Positions 9,557 through 17,976 are shown, counted from the first letter of the stretch. The stretch is 57,407 bases of DNA from Tolypothrix campylonemoides VB511288 (GCA_000828075.3 JXCB02000033.1:173857-231263); one strand, 5' to 3'. The notes: generated from the letters alone by a model not told the origin. Translations and numbers: made by a program.

Positions 9557-9942
9557 CATCTCTGCATCTGCACCAGTGTTACGCCAAGACAACAGCCTAC
9601 CTTCTACCACGTCACTGTTGCGCCTGACGGCAAAACGGATCACTACTGGGATGGGGTGGATCTCAATACCGTTCGGTTAAGACATCTCTTCGTTGAGGCA
9701 GCATCGGGGCAGGGGGCGGGGTGCAGGGGGAAACTAGTTCACGTGGATTGCTATCTCCCTTTCTCAGAGCTCCCTTCTCCCCTGCTTGCCTTCATAAACA
9801 AATTTCTTATCCGAACCGTATTGGGGTGGATCTAGCACCAGAATTCTCATATTTGCTCTCACAAGAAGCACTCACAGCGGTTGCTCAACTTATGGGTAAA
9901 GTCATAAATTATTTTGCTTTTTTGTTTAGATTTCTATTTTGA
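9557..9942 (+). pseudogene. Gene relic split by a MITE
   Basis: Removing the 160-base element and one copy of its 10-base target duplication joins two pieces into one open frame of 72 codons (9557-9663 plus 9834-9942). The joined region reads PTFYHVTVAPDGKTDHYWDG, then VDLAPEFSYLLSQEALTAVA, and ends with a hydrophobic tail. I do not recognise the family. Upstream of 9557 the frame meets a TGA with no start, so the gene was probably already decaying or has lost its 5' part. The sequence looks coding (biased, compact), but function is unknown. Confidence 0.6.
9664..9823. mobile_element. MITE-like element, 160 bp, with 10-bp target duplication
   Basis: The ends are CAATACCGTTCGG (9664-9676) and CCGAACCGTATTG (9811-9823), which are inverted repeats with one mismatch and extend imperfectly to about 24 bases. 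The element is flanked on both sides by GGGTGGATCT (9654-9663 and 9824-9833). It carries no plausible transposase gene and is G-rich inside, so it is a non-autonomous miniature element. Confidence 0.85.
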
Positions 9943-10160
9943 TATTTGGATTTTCGTAAGCATATTTAATTTAATTGTCAACATTACTAAGTAGCAAATT
10001 TTTTATGTTTCCTGATTTATTTATTTTATTTTTACCTTATTGCTATTTAAATTTACCCCCTTGTATGATTCTATGGTCGGGTATTTCATCAGTATTAGGT
10101 TAGAGACCCAAAGGGAATTAGGCAGAATTTAGCATTTGAGTAATAAATTGTACAAGGATT

Positions 10161-10625
10161 ATGATTAGTATGAGACGAAAACTTCCAGTTGCCGTTTTTC
10201 TCATCCTGCTTGTTACTGGTTTTACCTTGTCCTTCCTCTCACCTTCCTTGCTAGGGTTGCATCAGGCGAGTGTAAGAGCGCAGACCCCCCCAGTTGTATT
10301 TTTTCTAAGGGCAACGTTACCTAATATTGCAGATCATATAGCTACCGCTCAGTCTAGAGGCTACCCAAATATACTGTCACGTACTACGGATTCGGGTAGG
10401 ATATCTCGAAATAGACGAGAAGCTTGTAGAAACTTCGTGCCAGGTCCTGCACCGAATACTAGTTGTGACGAATACCCGTTTGCTAGCACCTATGAAGGCG
10501 GCGCTGGAGCTTCTATTCGAGCAGTTCCACCAAGAGAGCAGAATGTCCAAGGGGGCATCTTAAGCAGTTTCTACAGACAGAACAATATTCCAGATCGAGG
10601 TCCATTTCAGGTAGTGGTTTCCTAA
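10161..10625 (+). CDS. Exported NucA/NucB-type deoxyribonuclease
   Basis: The 154-residue protein begins with a signal peptide (MRRKLPVAVFLILLVTGFTL, Ala-X-Ala-like cleavage near SVRAQ). The mature part ends in a NucA/NucB domain: SCDEYPFASTYEGGAGAS, then VPPREQNVQGGILSSFYRQN and GPFQVVV. CDEYPFA holds the acidic Asp-Glu pair typical of this family, which includes Bacillus extracellular sporulation and competence nucleases. Two Cys (CRNF and SCDEY) could form a disulfide. It should act on DNA outside the plasma membrane; nutrient recycling, biofilm DNA or competition are all possible. AAGGATT directly precedes the ATG. The TPR gene follows 70 bases on. Confidence 0.8.
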   Translation: MISMRRKLPVAVFLILLVTGFTLSFLSPSLLGLHQASVRAQTPPVVFFLRATLPNIADHIATAQSRGYPNILSRTTDSGRISRNRREACRNFVPGPAPNTSCDEYPFASTYEGGAGASIRAVPPREQNVQGGILSSFYRQNNIPDRGPFQVVVS

Positions 10626-10698
10626 AGGGTCGCTTTGCGGGTTTTGTTAGCTAGGGATTATTTAGGTTTAGCCAAATGTGGAGTTGAGGTTTCAGTTA

Positions 10699-11076
10699 AT
10701 GCAAGTGTTAAAGAAGTTTTTTGTAAATATTCTCATCGGAACAATCTTGATTCTTTTTGCAGTGAATTTGATTGTTCCTAGAACAATAGCTCAAAGTTCA
10801 ACCGACGAGCAAATCCATTACCTCACCGGGCTGGAATTGGATCATATGCAAAACGGTCAATACCAAGAGGCAATGGGAAATATAGACCAAATAATTAGTT
10901 TGAATTCCCAGATGCCAGATGTATGGTATGAGCGGGGAACTATGCATATTGCAATGGATAACACGCAGTCTGCTGTTACAGATTTTCAAAACGCCAAAGA
11001 TTTGTATAGCGCTCAGGGAGATTCAGACAGCGCCGCTTATATGCAAGAGTTAATTGACCAATATCAAGGTAGTTAA
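10699..11076 (+). CDS. Exported TPR-repeat protein
   Basis: Starting at the ATG at 10699 gives a typical signal peptide, MQVLKKFFVNILIGTILILF, with cleavage expected after TIAQ. A GTG seven codons upstream would spoil this. The remaining roughly 95 residues hold two TPR-like helical pairs (LTGLELDHMQNGQYQEAMGN and PDVWYERGTMHIAMDNTQSA), so it is a short periplasmic scaffold. It lies close behind the exported nuclease gene on the same strand and could be co-transcribed with it. Partner unknown. Confidence 0.72.
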   Translation: MQVLKKFFVNILIGTILILFAVNLIVPRTIAQSSTDEQIHYLTGLELDHMQNGQYQEAMGNIDQIISLNSQMPDVWYERGTMHIAMDNTQSAVTDFQNAKDLYSAQGDSDSAAYMQELIDQYQGS

Positions 11077-11189
11077 GGTAGTTCTGGAAACAGTCCCAAC
11101 ACTAACCCAACAATCAAAATAGTATAGCGCTTGGTTTTTGACTTTTGAGGGCAGAGTAACTTAGTACTGCCCCTTAATTTTTAGTTCTC

Positions 11190-11828
11190 TTAAGAATTAG
11201 GAATCTCCCGAAGCTTTGGAAGCTCAAGTAAACGCTTGTGCTTGTCTTGCATCAACTCATAAAATGATCTGTATCTCTGTGCGCCAGGAAGCCAATTAGC
11301 AAAAAACCAAGCTTCCCACTCGCCATTCTCAGATACGATTTGAGGATTGAGTAGTAATAATCCTTGATTTGAGTCACCACCGATTTCTAAGGTGGTTTGC
11401 AAATACTCGTTTCGTAGCGAAGTTGAGTCTTGCTCATCTCCATAAACAAAATATTCTTCATCAGGCACAGGAGTATAACCACCTTCTATTTCAATTCCAG
11501 TCATCCATCCATCAATCAACTCTTGGTTTCTTGAAGCCAACCAATCAATCTCTTGAGTTGATAAAAGTCTATCAATCATATTGTCTAACTTTTGCCAACC
11601 ATTACTTGCCGCTAAAAAGTTTCGGTAAGAAGGTGGCAAAGTTGTTTCCAACCGAGCTTCAACGGTGGAAATTTCAGTATCTGTTGCTCCAGGATAGCCT
11701 AACCATTTAGTATTAATAATCTCTGATGGTAAATTTGTAAATTCGCTATCTTCTAAGCGAGCTAGTAAATCTCGGCTAAACTGCCTTAAAAACAAATTCC
11801 AGTCAAATGCGTCTCTTGTGTTTACCAT
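11190..11828 (-). CDS. SUKH (SMI1/KNR4) domain protein
   Basis: The best start is ATG at 11828, because GGAGGA stands 6-7 bases upstream; a start 56 codons earlier would cover that RBS and add an unlikely N terminus. The roughly 212-residue product has the SUKH core: WLGYPGATDTEISTVEARLE, then LPPSYRNFLAASNGW, an acidic middle, and a C-terminal EAWFFANWLPGAQRYRSFYEL. SUKH proteins are often immunity proteins against polymorphic or contact-dependent toxins, or regulators. No toxin partner lies beside it except, two genes away, the exported NucA-like nuclease, and that pairing is speculative. Confidence 0.8.
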   Translation of the reverse strand: MVNTRDAFDWNLFLRQFSRDLLARLEDSEFTNLPSEIINTKWLGYPGATDTEISTVEARLETTLPPSYRNFLAASNGWQKLDNMIDRLLSTQEIDWLASRNQELIDGWMTGIEIEGGYTPVPDEEYFVYGDEQDSTSLRNEYLQTTLEIGGDSNQGLLLLNPQIVSENGEWEAWFFANWLPGAQRYRSFYELMQDKHKRLLELPKLREIPNS

Positions 11829-12027
11829 TTGTGTCCTCCATATTCTTGGCGATTTTTTAGAGTTTCTTTCGGTTAAATTGTATATGAAGATAAAGCTTTT
11901 AACACAAAACCCTAGTGTTAGGACTTCTATAATTTTAATTTTTGCTTTTGAGAAGCTATGAACTCTATCAAAGAAGTTTGAGTCCAACCCTACCAATTAC
12001 ACTCTTAACTTCTCCCCAACTCTTTCA

Positions 12028-12177
12028 ATGTCTGATATGGCAAAACCTGGGGTTGAACTGAAAAAAACTAATTTGTATCACTGGGATAGAGTGACTGAGA
12101 GTTTGATAGAAGTATTTGCTGAGAGTACTCCATTTGTTAATGTGATCTACATCTTAGCTAAGAAGCTAAAAGAGTAG
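12028..12177 (+). CDS. Possible small protein, 49 aa, unknown
   Basis: An ATG-started frame of 49 codons reads MSDMAKPGVELKKTNLYHWD and ends VIYILAKKLKE. The composition is protein-like (mixed charged and aromatic residues, no low complexity). No good RBS precedes it. It could be a genuine small gene or the tail of a lost larger one. No family recognised. Confidence 0.35.
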   Translation: MSDMAKPGVELKKTNLYHWDRVTESLIEVFAESTPFVNVIYILAKKLKE

Positions 12178-12357
12178 AATTCAACTAGTATTTCGAGAAT
12201 TGTAATATTAGTTAAGGAAAGCTGAAAATTGCGATAGAGTTAAGTACACTTGGATAAGACATGGCAGCCACTCCATATAGCAGAACTTCAAGAGAATAGG
12301 TTGAGTAAATGTGATAGATTCCATCATATTCACTTAAATATAGAACATTAATTTATT

Positions 12358-12576
12358 ATGAAATTCAAAGTAATTTTTACATTTGATCCTGAATATGAAG
12401 GTTACGTCGCTGAGGTTCTCGAACTTCCAGGTTGTGTCAGCCAAGGTAAAACTCTGGATGAGGCGATTGAAAATATCAAAGATGCTATTAAAGGTTATCT
12501 TCACGTCCAAGCTAAACATGACAATCCTTACGTTCCTAAGGAATCGCAAACCTTTATCGGGGAAGTTGTAGTATAA
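12358..12576 (+). CDS. hicB: HicB-family antitoxin
   Basis: The 72-residue protein reads MKFKVIFTFDPEYEGYVAEV, then LPGCVSQGKTLDEAIENIKDAIKGYL. This is the degenerate RNase-H-like HicB fold (UPF0150), with the hallmark G-Y-V-A-E and LPGC-x-GxT-xxEA motifs. HicB binds and neutralises HicA mRNA interferase and represses its operon. The toxin gene begins at the base following the stop codon, but it is disrupted, so this antitoxin now appears to have no local partner. Confidence 0.88.
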   Translation: MKFKVIFTFDPEYEGYVAEVLELPGCVSQGKTLDEAIENIKDAIKGYLHVQAKHDNPYVPKESQTFIGEVVV

Positions 12577-12806
12577 ATGGGGCGTTTATCAAATATCTCC
12601 GGTAAAGAAGCTGTTAAGATTTTTGAAAAGTTTGGTTACGTCTTGGATCTACCTTGGATCATCAAACTGGAAGTCACATGATTCTTTGGCACGACTCAAA
12701 ACCAACTTTATCACTTCCCAATCATCGGGAATTAGCACCAGGGTTACTGAGAAGTTTGATTCGACAAGCAGGAATTACGGTAGATGAATTCCTAGAAAAT
12801 AGATAA
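12577..12806 (+). pseudogene. hicA: hicA toxin gene disrupted by an 11-bp duplication
   Basis: The frame opens MGRLSNISGKEAVKIFEKFG and then stops early at TGA. CTTGGATC occurs twice, 11 bases apart (12642-12649 and 12653-12660). Deleting 11 bases restores one frame that continues GYVLDHQTGSHMILWHDSKP to a stop at 12806 and ends AGITVDEFLENR. The restored 72-residue protein has the full HicA fold with the catalytic GSH motif. The duplication therefore inactivates an otherwise well preserved mRNA-interferase toxin, and probably recently, since nothing else has decayed. Confidence 0.9.
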
Positions 12807-12845
12807 AGCTAGAGAAAAGCCTTAGACTTATTATAGGAAATACCA

Positions 12846-13070
12846 TCAATTTATCACTCGCGCATGAGCAATTTCTCTACTACCAATGGGACGAACTTGT
12901 GCAGCAAAGAGTGAAACAATTGCCACAGTTTCCCCATGCAAGGTGACAAATTCTACCTCATATCCTTCGCCATCTTGATGTACCAAAACAACTGTACCTA
13001 TATCACCCTGTTCTAAACTGTACTCTGAAATATCAGTTGTTAGAATAACTCTATCAAGTTCTGCAATCAT
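12846..13070 (-). CDS. DUF4926 family protein
   Basis: The likely start is the ATG at 13070 (MIAELDRVILTTDISEYSLE), since the longer frame begins inside repeat-like DNA. The about 74-residue product contains LEQGDIGTVVLVHQDGEGYEVEFV and VSLFAAQVRPI. This is the compact beta-barrel DUF4926 pattern, often found beside small toxin-antitoxin genes and DUF6883-type proteins. No partner gene is seen. Function unknown. Confidence 0.72.
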   Translation of the reverse strand: MIAELDRVILTTDISEYSLEQGDIGTVVLVHQDGEGYEVEFVTLHGETVAIVSLFAAQVRPIGSREIAHARVIN

Positions 13071-13139
13071 TTTTCTGACCTTTTCAGTACTAATTCCAAC
13101 TCTGAATATATTTTGTGACTTATACCAAGTTGCGTTCAA

Positions 13140-13332
13140 AGAGAGAATTTTCTGAATTAACCGCAGAGAACGCAGAGAACACAGAGAAGAAAAAGAGAAA
13201 GTTACCTGTATGAATGCAATTTGGTATTATTTACTTGATACAGATACGTGCATTTATTGGCTTAGAGATGTTAATCTTATTTTCATGAAAAGATAATATA
13301 TTAAAACATATTAGCAAAAATACGAGTAAAAA
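13140..13332. other. Intergenic spacer with degenerate repeat
   Basis: This spacer contains a purine-rich degenerate repeat (CGCAGAGAACGCAGAGAACA and similar, 13161-13200). That class of low-complexity filler recurs between genes in this window (for example near 4830 and 35630). No gene seen. Confidence 0.5.
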
Positions 13333-13560
13333 ATGACTATAAAAGATAAAAATCAGCGTGTACAAATCAATTTGGATTTGTCACCAGAACTGTATGAAAC
13401 TTTGAATAATGTCGCTCAACAGCTTAATGGAGATATGGCTGAGGTGCTGCTGAAAGGTATAGTTTTGATGCAGGTAGCAGTAGAAGCAAAGCTGAACGGG
13501 AAGCATTTATGGATTACTGACGAAAATCAAACTTTAGAAACTGAAATTGTTGGCATTTAG
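13333..13560 (+). CDS. Ribbon-helix-helix-like small protein
   Basis: The 75-residue protein reads QRVQINLDLSPELYETLNNV, then AQQLNGDMAEVLLKGIVLMQ. A beta strand followed by two helices with regular polar spacing is typical of RHH (CopG/MetJ) DNA-binding proteins or their membrane-adjacent relatives in cyanobacteria. The next gene starts 4 bases after its stop and encodes a one-pass membrane protein. This two-gene arrangement is common in cyanobacteria, but its function is not established. Confidence 0.65.
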   Translation: MTIKDKNQRVQINLDLSPELYETLNNVAQQLNGDMAEVLLKGIVLMQVAVEAKLNGKHLWITDENQTLETEIVGI

Positions 13561-13564
13561 CAGA

Positions 13565-13816
13565 ATGACAGATTTAAAAGATTTATCCAATTTAATTGCT
13601 AAACAAGGTAAAAATCCGCTGATTTTATCATCACTAAATTTTCAGTCTCAAGAAGATGCAGCGCTTGAACGGAAGCTGCGGGAACTCAAGTCTAAACAGG
13701 AATTAAGAAAAGATTGGATTTTGTTTATTGTCAGAGATGTCGTAGTTTTTTCTGCCGCCGTCTTTTTCATCTTGGCTGTTAGTGGTTACTCTCTATTCAC
13801 TTTGATTAAGAGATAG
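13565..13816 (+). CDS. Small single-pass membrane protein
   Basis: From the ATG at 13565 (MTDLKDLSNLIAKQGKNPLI) the 83-residue protein has a charged cytoplasmic helix (ERKLRELKSKQELRKDW). One C-terminal transmembrane segment follows (VVVFSAAVFFILAVSGYSLF), then a basic end (IKR). It is tightly spaced behind the RHH-like gene and probably co-translated. A six-codon-longer start overlaps the previous stop and is less likely. Function unknown. Confidence 0.62.
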   Translation: MTDLKDLSNLIAKQGKNPLILSSLNFQSQEDAALERKLRELKSKQELRKDWILFIVRDVVVFSAAVFFILAVSGYSLFTLIKR

Positions 13817-13961
13817 TTTATCTGAATCTGAAAAAGCACTGGCTTGCAGGTAAACTTCCTCCAAGCCAGACACTCACTGCTTTTCAAATTTTTGGGCGAG
13901 TCTAATGACTCATGACGACACTCACTTTGAAAGTATGCAATTTAACGTGAGTTCTCAGGAT

Positions 13962-14052
13962 CTCTCCCACCCAACCTCCCTTTCCTACAAGGAGAGGGAG
14001 GAGCTACGTAAAAATGGGATTTTTAAGCCTCTCCCCTATAAGGGGAGAGGTT
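13962..14052. repeat. Double hairpin repeat of the CTCTCCCC...GGGGAGAG class
   Basis: Two adjacent stem-loops are present. The second is perfect: CCTCTCCCCT, loop ATA, AGGGGAGAGG at 14028-14050. The first is imperfect (CTCCCTTTCCT...AGGAGAGGGAG). This is a dispersed intergenic repeat frequent in cyanobacteria. It may act as a bidirectional mRNA 3' end between the converging genes on either side. Confidence 0.65.
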
Positions 14053-14109
14053 TGGAGAGGGGTCAAATCAGGATACATCGAACTCACGTCAATTTAAATG
14101 TGTTTTCGC

Positions 14110-15423
14110 TTATCTATAATCCTGGCTTTGAATATCCCGCAAACGAGCAGCATTACGAATGCCATATTCGGGACGAGTGAAACGATTTAACTGAGTTTCA
14201 AAAAAGTCCCGATTTGCTTGTAAATGTTCAGGATCTGGATCATCTAAAGGATGTAAAAGTGCTGTTCGTAATGCTTGAATAACCGCAGAAGTAACACAGT
14301 ACATTGAGCGTTGGAAACTAATTCCCAACTGAATCAACATATCTTCTTCTCCTCGGCAATGTTGCTTGTAGTATTCAACAAGATATGGTGGTAAAAAGTG
14401 CAACATATCTTGCATGAGCAGTGTTGGTGGAATGCCTGCGGTACCTACTGGGAAGACGTCTGCATAAAGAATTCCGTAGTGGAAGTCTTTTTGGTCTGTA
14501 GGTATTTGCCGTGCTTGAGCATTATAAGATTTTGTACCTCGGAAAGGAGCGGTACGGTAAAAAACAGCTTCCACGTAAGGTAATGCAGCTTCGTGAAGCC
14601 AGACAAAGCCTTTAGATTTGGGAACGATTTCGTAGCATTTACCACGGATATAAACATTATGATAAATGGGACGATTTGCAACTGCAAGAATTCCATTCAC
14701 CAAGAAGTTCATTGCGTCTGGGACACTGGCAATTTTCCCTTCGTCATACAAGTCTGACATTTCAAAGAACACGGGAGCCATGATTTCCCAGAACAAGCCC
14801 AAATTAGCGTAGTAAGACATCTGACGGCACTGTTCTATAAACATATCTGGGAACAGCTTGTAGAGTCCCAACATGAATGGGTTGCCTTGGAAGTAAGCTT
14901 TGATTGCCCTGTCAGCGTTGGCTTTATATTCTTCCGTGTCCAGATAAGGGTCAAATTGTCCACCCATACCTCTGTGCCAAAGCATTGCCCGCATACAAGC
15001 TTCGGCAAATTCCATATTAATGCGATCGTGGAATAAGTGATGCAATAACTTGGGCATTTTGAAGGTTTCACCCTTTTCCATAAATGCCAATAGTTCTGGA
15101 TGGGCAGTCGCTTCACCGCGCCAAACTCTCAACTCAGCATCATCGCCTGCATAATGATTGTGCAGTTCTAAATACTCTTTAGGCAAGAAATATTTGAAGA
15201 AGGGAAATGGGTTTAAAAATACGCGTTCGGCAATATATAATAAGTCGCGCCAGTAAAAGTCCATCGGCACTGCATAAGCTTTATAGAGACCGATGATTTG
15301 CATTAAGTTTTCTGGCGTATCGGGTAACATTGCACCGCCTGCTTCTAACCGATGAATCACATCTGCAAATTCATGGGTTGAAGGAGGTAATTTAGTTGAA
15401 GATTTCTCTGGAGTTTGTACCAT
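14110..15423 (-). CDS. CO2 hydration protein CupA/CupB (ChpY/ChpX) of NDH-1 CO2 uptake
   Basis: The 437-residue protein carries the highly conserved Cup/Chp blocks HHLFHDRINMEFAEACMRAM, LWHRGMGGQFDPYLDTEEYK and FYRTAPFRGTKSYNAQ. In the known NDH-1MS complex the Cup protein docks on NdhF/NdhD and holds a zinc site. It converts CO2 to bicarbonate on the thylakoid surface, driven by NDH-1 proton pumping. It is the last gene of the ndhF - carbonic anhydrase - ndhD - cup run on this strand. No cupS-like gene follows, which mildly favours the constitutive NdhF4/NdhD4/CupB version, but paralogue identity is not settled here. Confidence 0.9.
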   Translation of the reverse strand: MVQTPEKSSTKLPPSTHEFADVIHRLEAGGAMLPDTPENLMQIIGLYKAYAVPMDFYWRDLLYIAERVFLNPFPFFKYFLPKEYLELHNHYAGDDAELRVWRGEATAHPELLAFMEKGETFKMPKLLHHLFHDRINMEFAEACMRAMLWHRGMGGQFDPYLDTEEYKANADRAIKAYFQGNPFMLGLYKLFPDMFIEQCRQMSYYANLGLFWEIMAPVFFEMSDLYDEGKIASVPDAMNFLVNGILAVANRPIYHNVYIRGKCYEIVPKSKGFVWLHEAALPYVEAVFYRTAPFRGTKSYNAQARQIPTDQKDFHYGILYADVFPVGTAGIPPTLLMQDMLHFLPPYLVEYYKQHCRGEEDMLIQLGISFQRSMYCVTSAVIQALRTALLHPLDDPDPEHLQANRDFFETQLNRFTRPEYGIRNAARLRDIQSQDYR

Positions 15424-15509
15424 TTGGATTTCCTCAAATTTAGCTATAGCAATCCGAGTTCGTTTGTGTTGGCGCAGCCTGCGCGTAAGCGCATAAATTG
15501 GTCTTCTTC

Positions 15510-15542
15510 AGATCCCCGACTTCTTAAAGAAGTCGGGGATCT
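15510..15542. repeat. Perfect hairpin between ndhD and cup
   Basis: AGATCCCCGACTTCTT and its inverse AAGAAGTCGGGGATCT form a 15-16-bp stem with almost no loop, in the 186-base gap between ndhD and cup. On the transcribed (minus) strand no U tract follows, so it more likely stabilises or processes the operon mRNA than terminates it. GCGCAGCCTGCGCGTAAGCGC beside it is another small palindrome. Confidence 0.6.
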
Positions 15543-15609
15543 TATCTTTTCAGATTATGAGTTTTTGGTTGTTAGTGGTTAGTTCTGAAAAAGAAGGGTT
15601 TTTACAAGT

Positions 15610-17112
15610 TTATTGATTGAGAGCGACTTGAGTAGTTACTGCTTTCTCAACAGGAGGAATAGCCGCAACCATTGCTGTAGATGTTGGTTCAGCCCAACGC
15701 ACTAACCAAGTGGGTTGTATTCCTAAGAACAAGATGAGAACTGCCAAGACAAGGGCTGGCATTTTCTCAGACCACAAAACTCTGGGATAATAAGCTAAGT
15801 TGTTGTCAAGTTTGCCAAAACAGGTACGGTTAAGGAGGATGACAAAGTAGACTGCGGTTAAGCCACTTGCAACTACACACAATAGTGTTGGTATGGGAAA
15901 GACCGAGAAACTACCTTGAAACACTATAAACTCAGCAATGAATCCTACCATGCCTGGAATGCCAGCGCTTGCCATACCACCTAAAACCAGTAGGGCGCTG
16001 ATCAGGGGTAGTCCGCGTATGGGACTCATTAAGCCGTTGAGTTTATCCAACTCACGGGTTCCTACCTTTGCTTCGACAACTCCCACCAGATGGAAGAGGA
16101 TGGCGAGGATGATGCCATGACTCACCATTTGGGAAATGGCACCGATGAGTGCTAAGGAAGTGCTGGCAGCAGCAGCTAGCAATATATAGCCCATGTGACC
16201 GATGGAACTGTACGCTACCATGCGCTTGATGTCTTTTTGGGCAATGGCTGTAACCGCCCCGTATATCGCACTGACTGCACCCCAAATTGCCAAACTGGGT
16301 GCAAGAATACTCCAAGCTTGGGGAAACAGCGCCATTCCAAACCGCAAAATGCCATAAGTTCCTAGCTTTGCTAGCACTCCGCCGAGAAGAATAGCAACGG
16401 GGGCTGAAGCTTCAACGTAAGCATCGGGTAACCAAGTATGCAAGGGAATTAGAGGAATTTTGATACCAAAACCTAGCACTATCCCTGCAAGTAGAATGAT
16501 TTGCAGTGCTGTTGATAAAGTTTGGGTGGAGAGTGCATCGTAATTAAAGCTGGTTGAACCAGTAAGCCAGACTGTACCTAAGAATGTCGCCAGAATTAAT
16601 GCTCCTGAAACAGCAGTATAAATCAGGAATTTCATGGCAGCATAAGTCCGCTTTTGTCCACCCCAAATGGAAATCAGCAGATAGAAGGGTATCAATTCTA
16701 GTTCGTAGAACAAGAAGAAGAGCAACAAATTCTGTGCAGCGATCGCACCTGCTACCCCTCCACTCACTAATAAGATGAGGGAATAGAAAAGCCGGGGACG
16801 TTCGGTTTGTTGACTGCTGCTGTAGATAGCAATCCAAGTCAGCAAACTGTTTAAAATGAGCATCAGTATGGAAAGTCCATCAGCCCCCAATTGATAGCTC
16901 AAGCCCAGGGTATCATTCCAAGGTAAATATTCCTGTAACTGCATCCCTGAATTGGAGATATCAAATTTCAGGAATAGGAAAATATTCCAAATAAGAGCTA
17001 ATCCAGCAACAGTTAAGGCTGTTAAACGAACATTAATTGCAGGAATAGCACGAGGCAATAAACTAATAACAGCGGCACCTAAAATAGGTAGCCAAATTAA
17101 GGTACTGAGCAT
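15610..17112 (-). CDS. ndhD: NADH dehydrogenase-like subunit NdhD (CO2-uptake type)
   Basis: The 500-residue, very hydrophobic protein has about 14 membrane segments of the antiporter-like NuoM/NdhD family. It shows the conserved FYELELIPFYLLISIWGG, TWLPDAYVEASAPVAILLGG (the KLGTYG lysine follows) and KRMVAYSSIGHMGYILLA blocks, with proton-channel Lys and Glu residues. It pumps protons as part of a specialised NDH-1 complex in the thylakoid membrane. Its place between a carbonic-anhydrase gene and cup identifies it as the D3/D4 type used for CO2 uptake rather than the respiratory D1/D2 type. Confidence 0.92.
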   Translation of the reverse strand: MLSTLIWLPILGAAVISLLPRAIPAINVRLTALTVAGLALIWNIFLFLKFDISNSGMQLQEYLPWNDTLGLSYQLGADGLSILMLILNSLLTWIAIYSSSQQTERPRLFYSLILLVSGGVAGAIAAQNLLLFFLFYELELIPFYLLISIWGGQKRTYAAMKFLIYTAVSGALILATFLGTVWLTGSTSFNYDALSTQTLSTALQIILLAGIVLGFGIKIPLIPLHTWLPDAYVEASAPVAILLGGVLAKLGTYGILRFGMALFPQAWSILAPSLAIWGAVSAIYGAVTAIAQKDIKRMVAYSSIGHMGYILLAAAASTSLALIGAISQMVSHGIILAILFHLVGVVEAKVGTRELDKLNGLMSPIRGLPLISALLVLGGMASAGIPGMVGFIAEFIVFQGSFSVFPIPTLLCVVASGLTAVYFVILLNRTCFGKLDNNLAYYPRVLWSEKMPALVLAVLILFLGIQPTWLVRWAEPTSTAMVAAIPPVEKAVTTQVALNQ

Positions 17113-17182
17113 ACAGCGATTCGACTCAAAAGAAAACTTGTTAGTGAGTTGTTATTATGCGCAGGTTTATGAATAGTTAGTG

Positions 17183-17899
17183 CTAACTAACCATTGTGAT
17201 TTTGCCAGTATCCAAATCGTAATAACCACCTACAATTGTCAATTTGTTGGTATCAATTAACTGAGAGAGAACTGGTGACGATTTCAACTTTTCCACTTGC
17301 ACTAAAACATTTGCTTTACAGGCGTTTTCTAGCTTATCGCCTGGTAAGTTTTTTGACTTTTCTACACCTGGTTTAATGGCATCAATCAAACTGCCGATTT
17401 GACCGGGAACTTGAGCACCTTTTATCGTGGCATCTACCGCACCACATCTTTCATGACCAAGCACCATAATGACCTTTGACCCCAATACCAAACTGCCAAA
17501 TTCCAGGCTGCCAATCTCCTCTGGAGTGGCAACATTACCAGCTACACGACAGACAAATAAATCTCCAAATCCTTGGTCAAAAACAATTTCAGCAGGAACC
17601 CTTGAATCCGCACATCCGAGAATAGATGCAAATGGCTTCTGAGCTTTTGCAACTTCGACAAGGCGTGCAGGAGTTTGGTTAGGGTTGCGACGTTTTCTTG
17701 TGACAAAGCGTTGATTTCCCTCAATTAACGATTGCAAAGCCTGATCGGGAGAGATGTCTTTTTGTTGTGCTACGGCTGGTTCAGAAACTATTAACTTGGA
17801 GCCAATTCCTGCTGTTAATACCCCTGTTCCTATTGCTCCTGCACCAAATTTGAACAAAGTTCTTCTGGAAAGATTGCCCTTCTGTGTTTTTTTGCTCAT
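17183..17899 (-). CDS. ecaB: Tat-exported beta-class carbonic anhydrase (EcaB-like)
   Basis: The 238-residue protein begins with a twin-arginine signal, SRRTLFKFGAGAIG (residues 11-24), and a hydrophobic stretch ending AVAQQ. It is therefore exported folded to the lumen or periplasm. The mature part is a beta-carbonic anhydrase with zinc ligands Cys96 (ILGCADSR, with the Asp98-Arg100 dyad), His149 and Cys152 (VLGHERCGA). The gene sits between ndhF and ndhD, 71 bases from ndhD and 123 from ndhF, all on one strand. In Synechocystis a beta-carbonic anhydrase named EcaB has been linked to Cup-type NDH-1, so a joint role in CO2 hydration or lumen proton handling is likely. The gene name is by analogy. 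Confidence 0.88.
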   Translation of the reverse strand: MSKKTQKGNLSRRTLFKFGAGAIGTGVLTAGIGSKLIVSEPAVAQQKDISPDQALQSLIEGNQRFVTRKRRNPNQTPARLVEVAKAQKPFASILGCADSRVPAEIVFDQGFGDLFVCRVAGNVATPEEIGSLEFGSLVLGSKVIMVLGHERCGAVDATIKGAQVPGQIGSLIDAIKPGVEKSKNLPGDKLENACKANVLVQVEKLKSSPVLSQLIDTNKLTIVGGYYDLDTGKITMVS

Positions 17900-17976
17900 T
17901 GTCTTTTTCTGATACTTTTACTTGCTAATTATTAATTATTTCTTATAAATGATTTATTGTAAATTTATTTCTTTTT

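Noticed and set aside
13905-14180. Ninety-one-codon plus-strand frame after the small membrane-protein gene
   Set aside because: It runs through the double hairpin repeat and into the 3' end of the opposite-strand cup gene; no RBS and repeat-derived composition.
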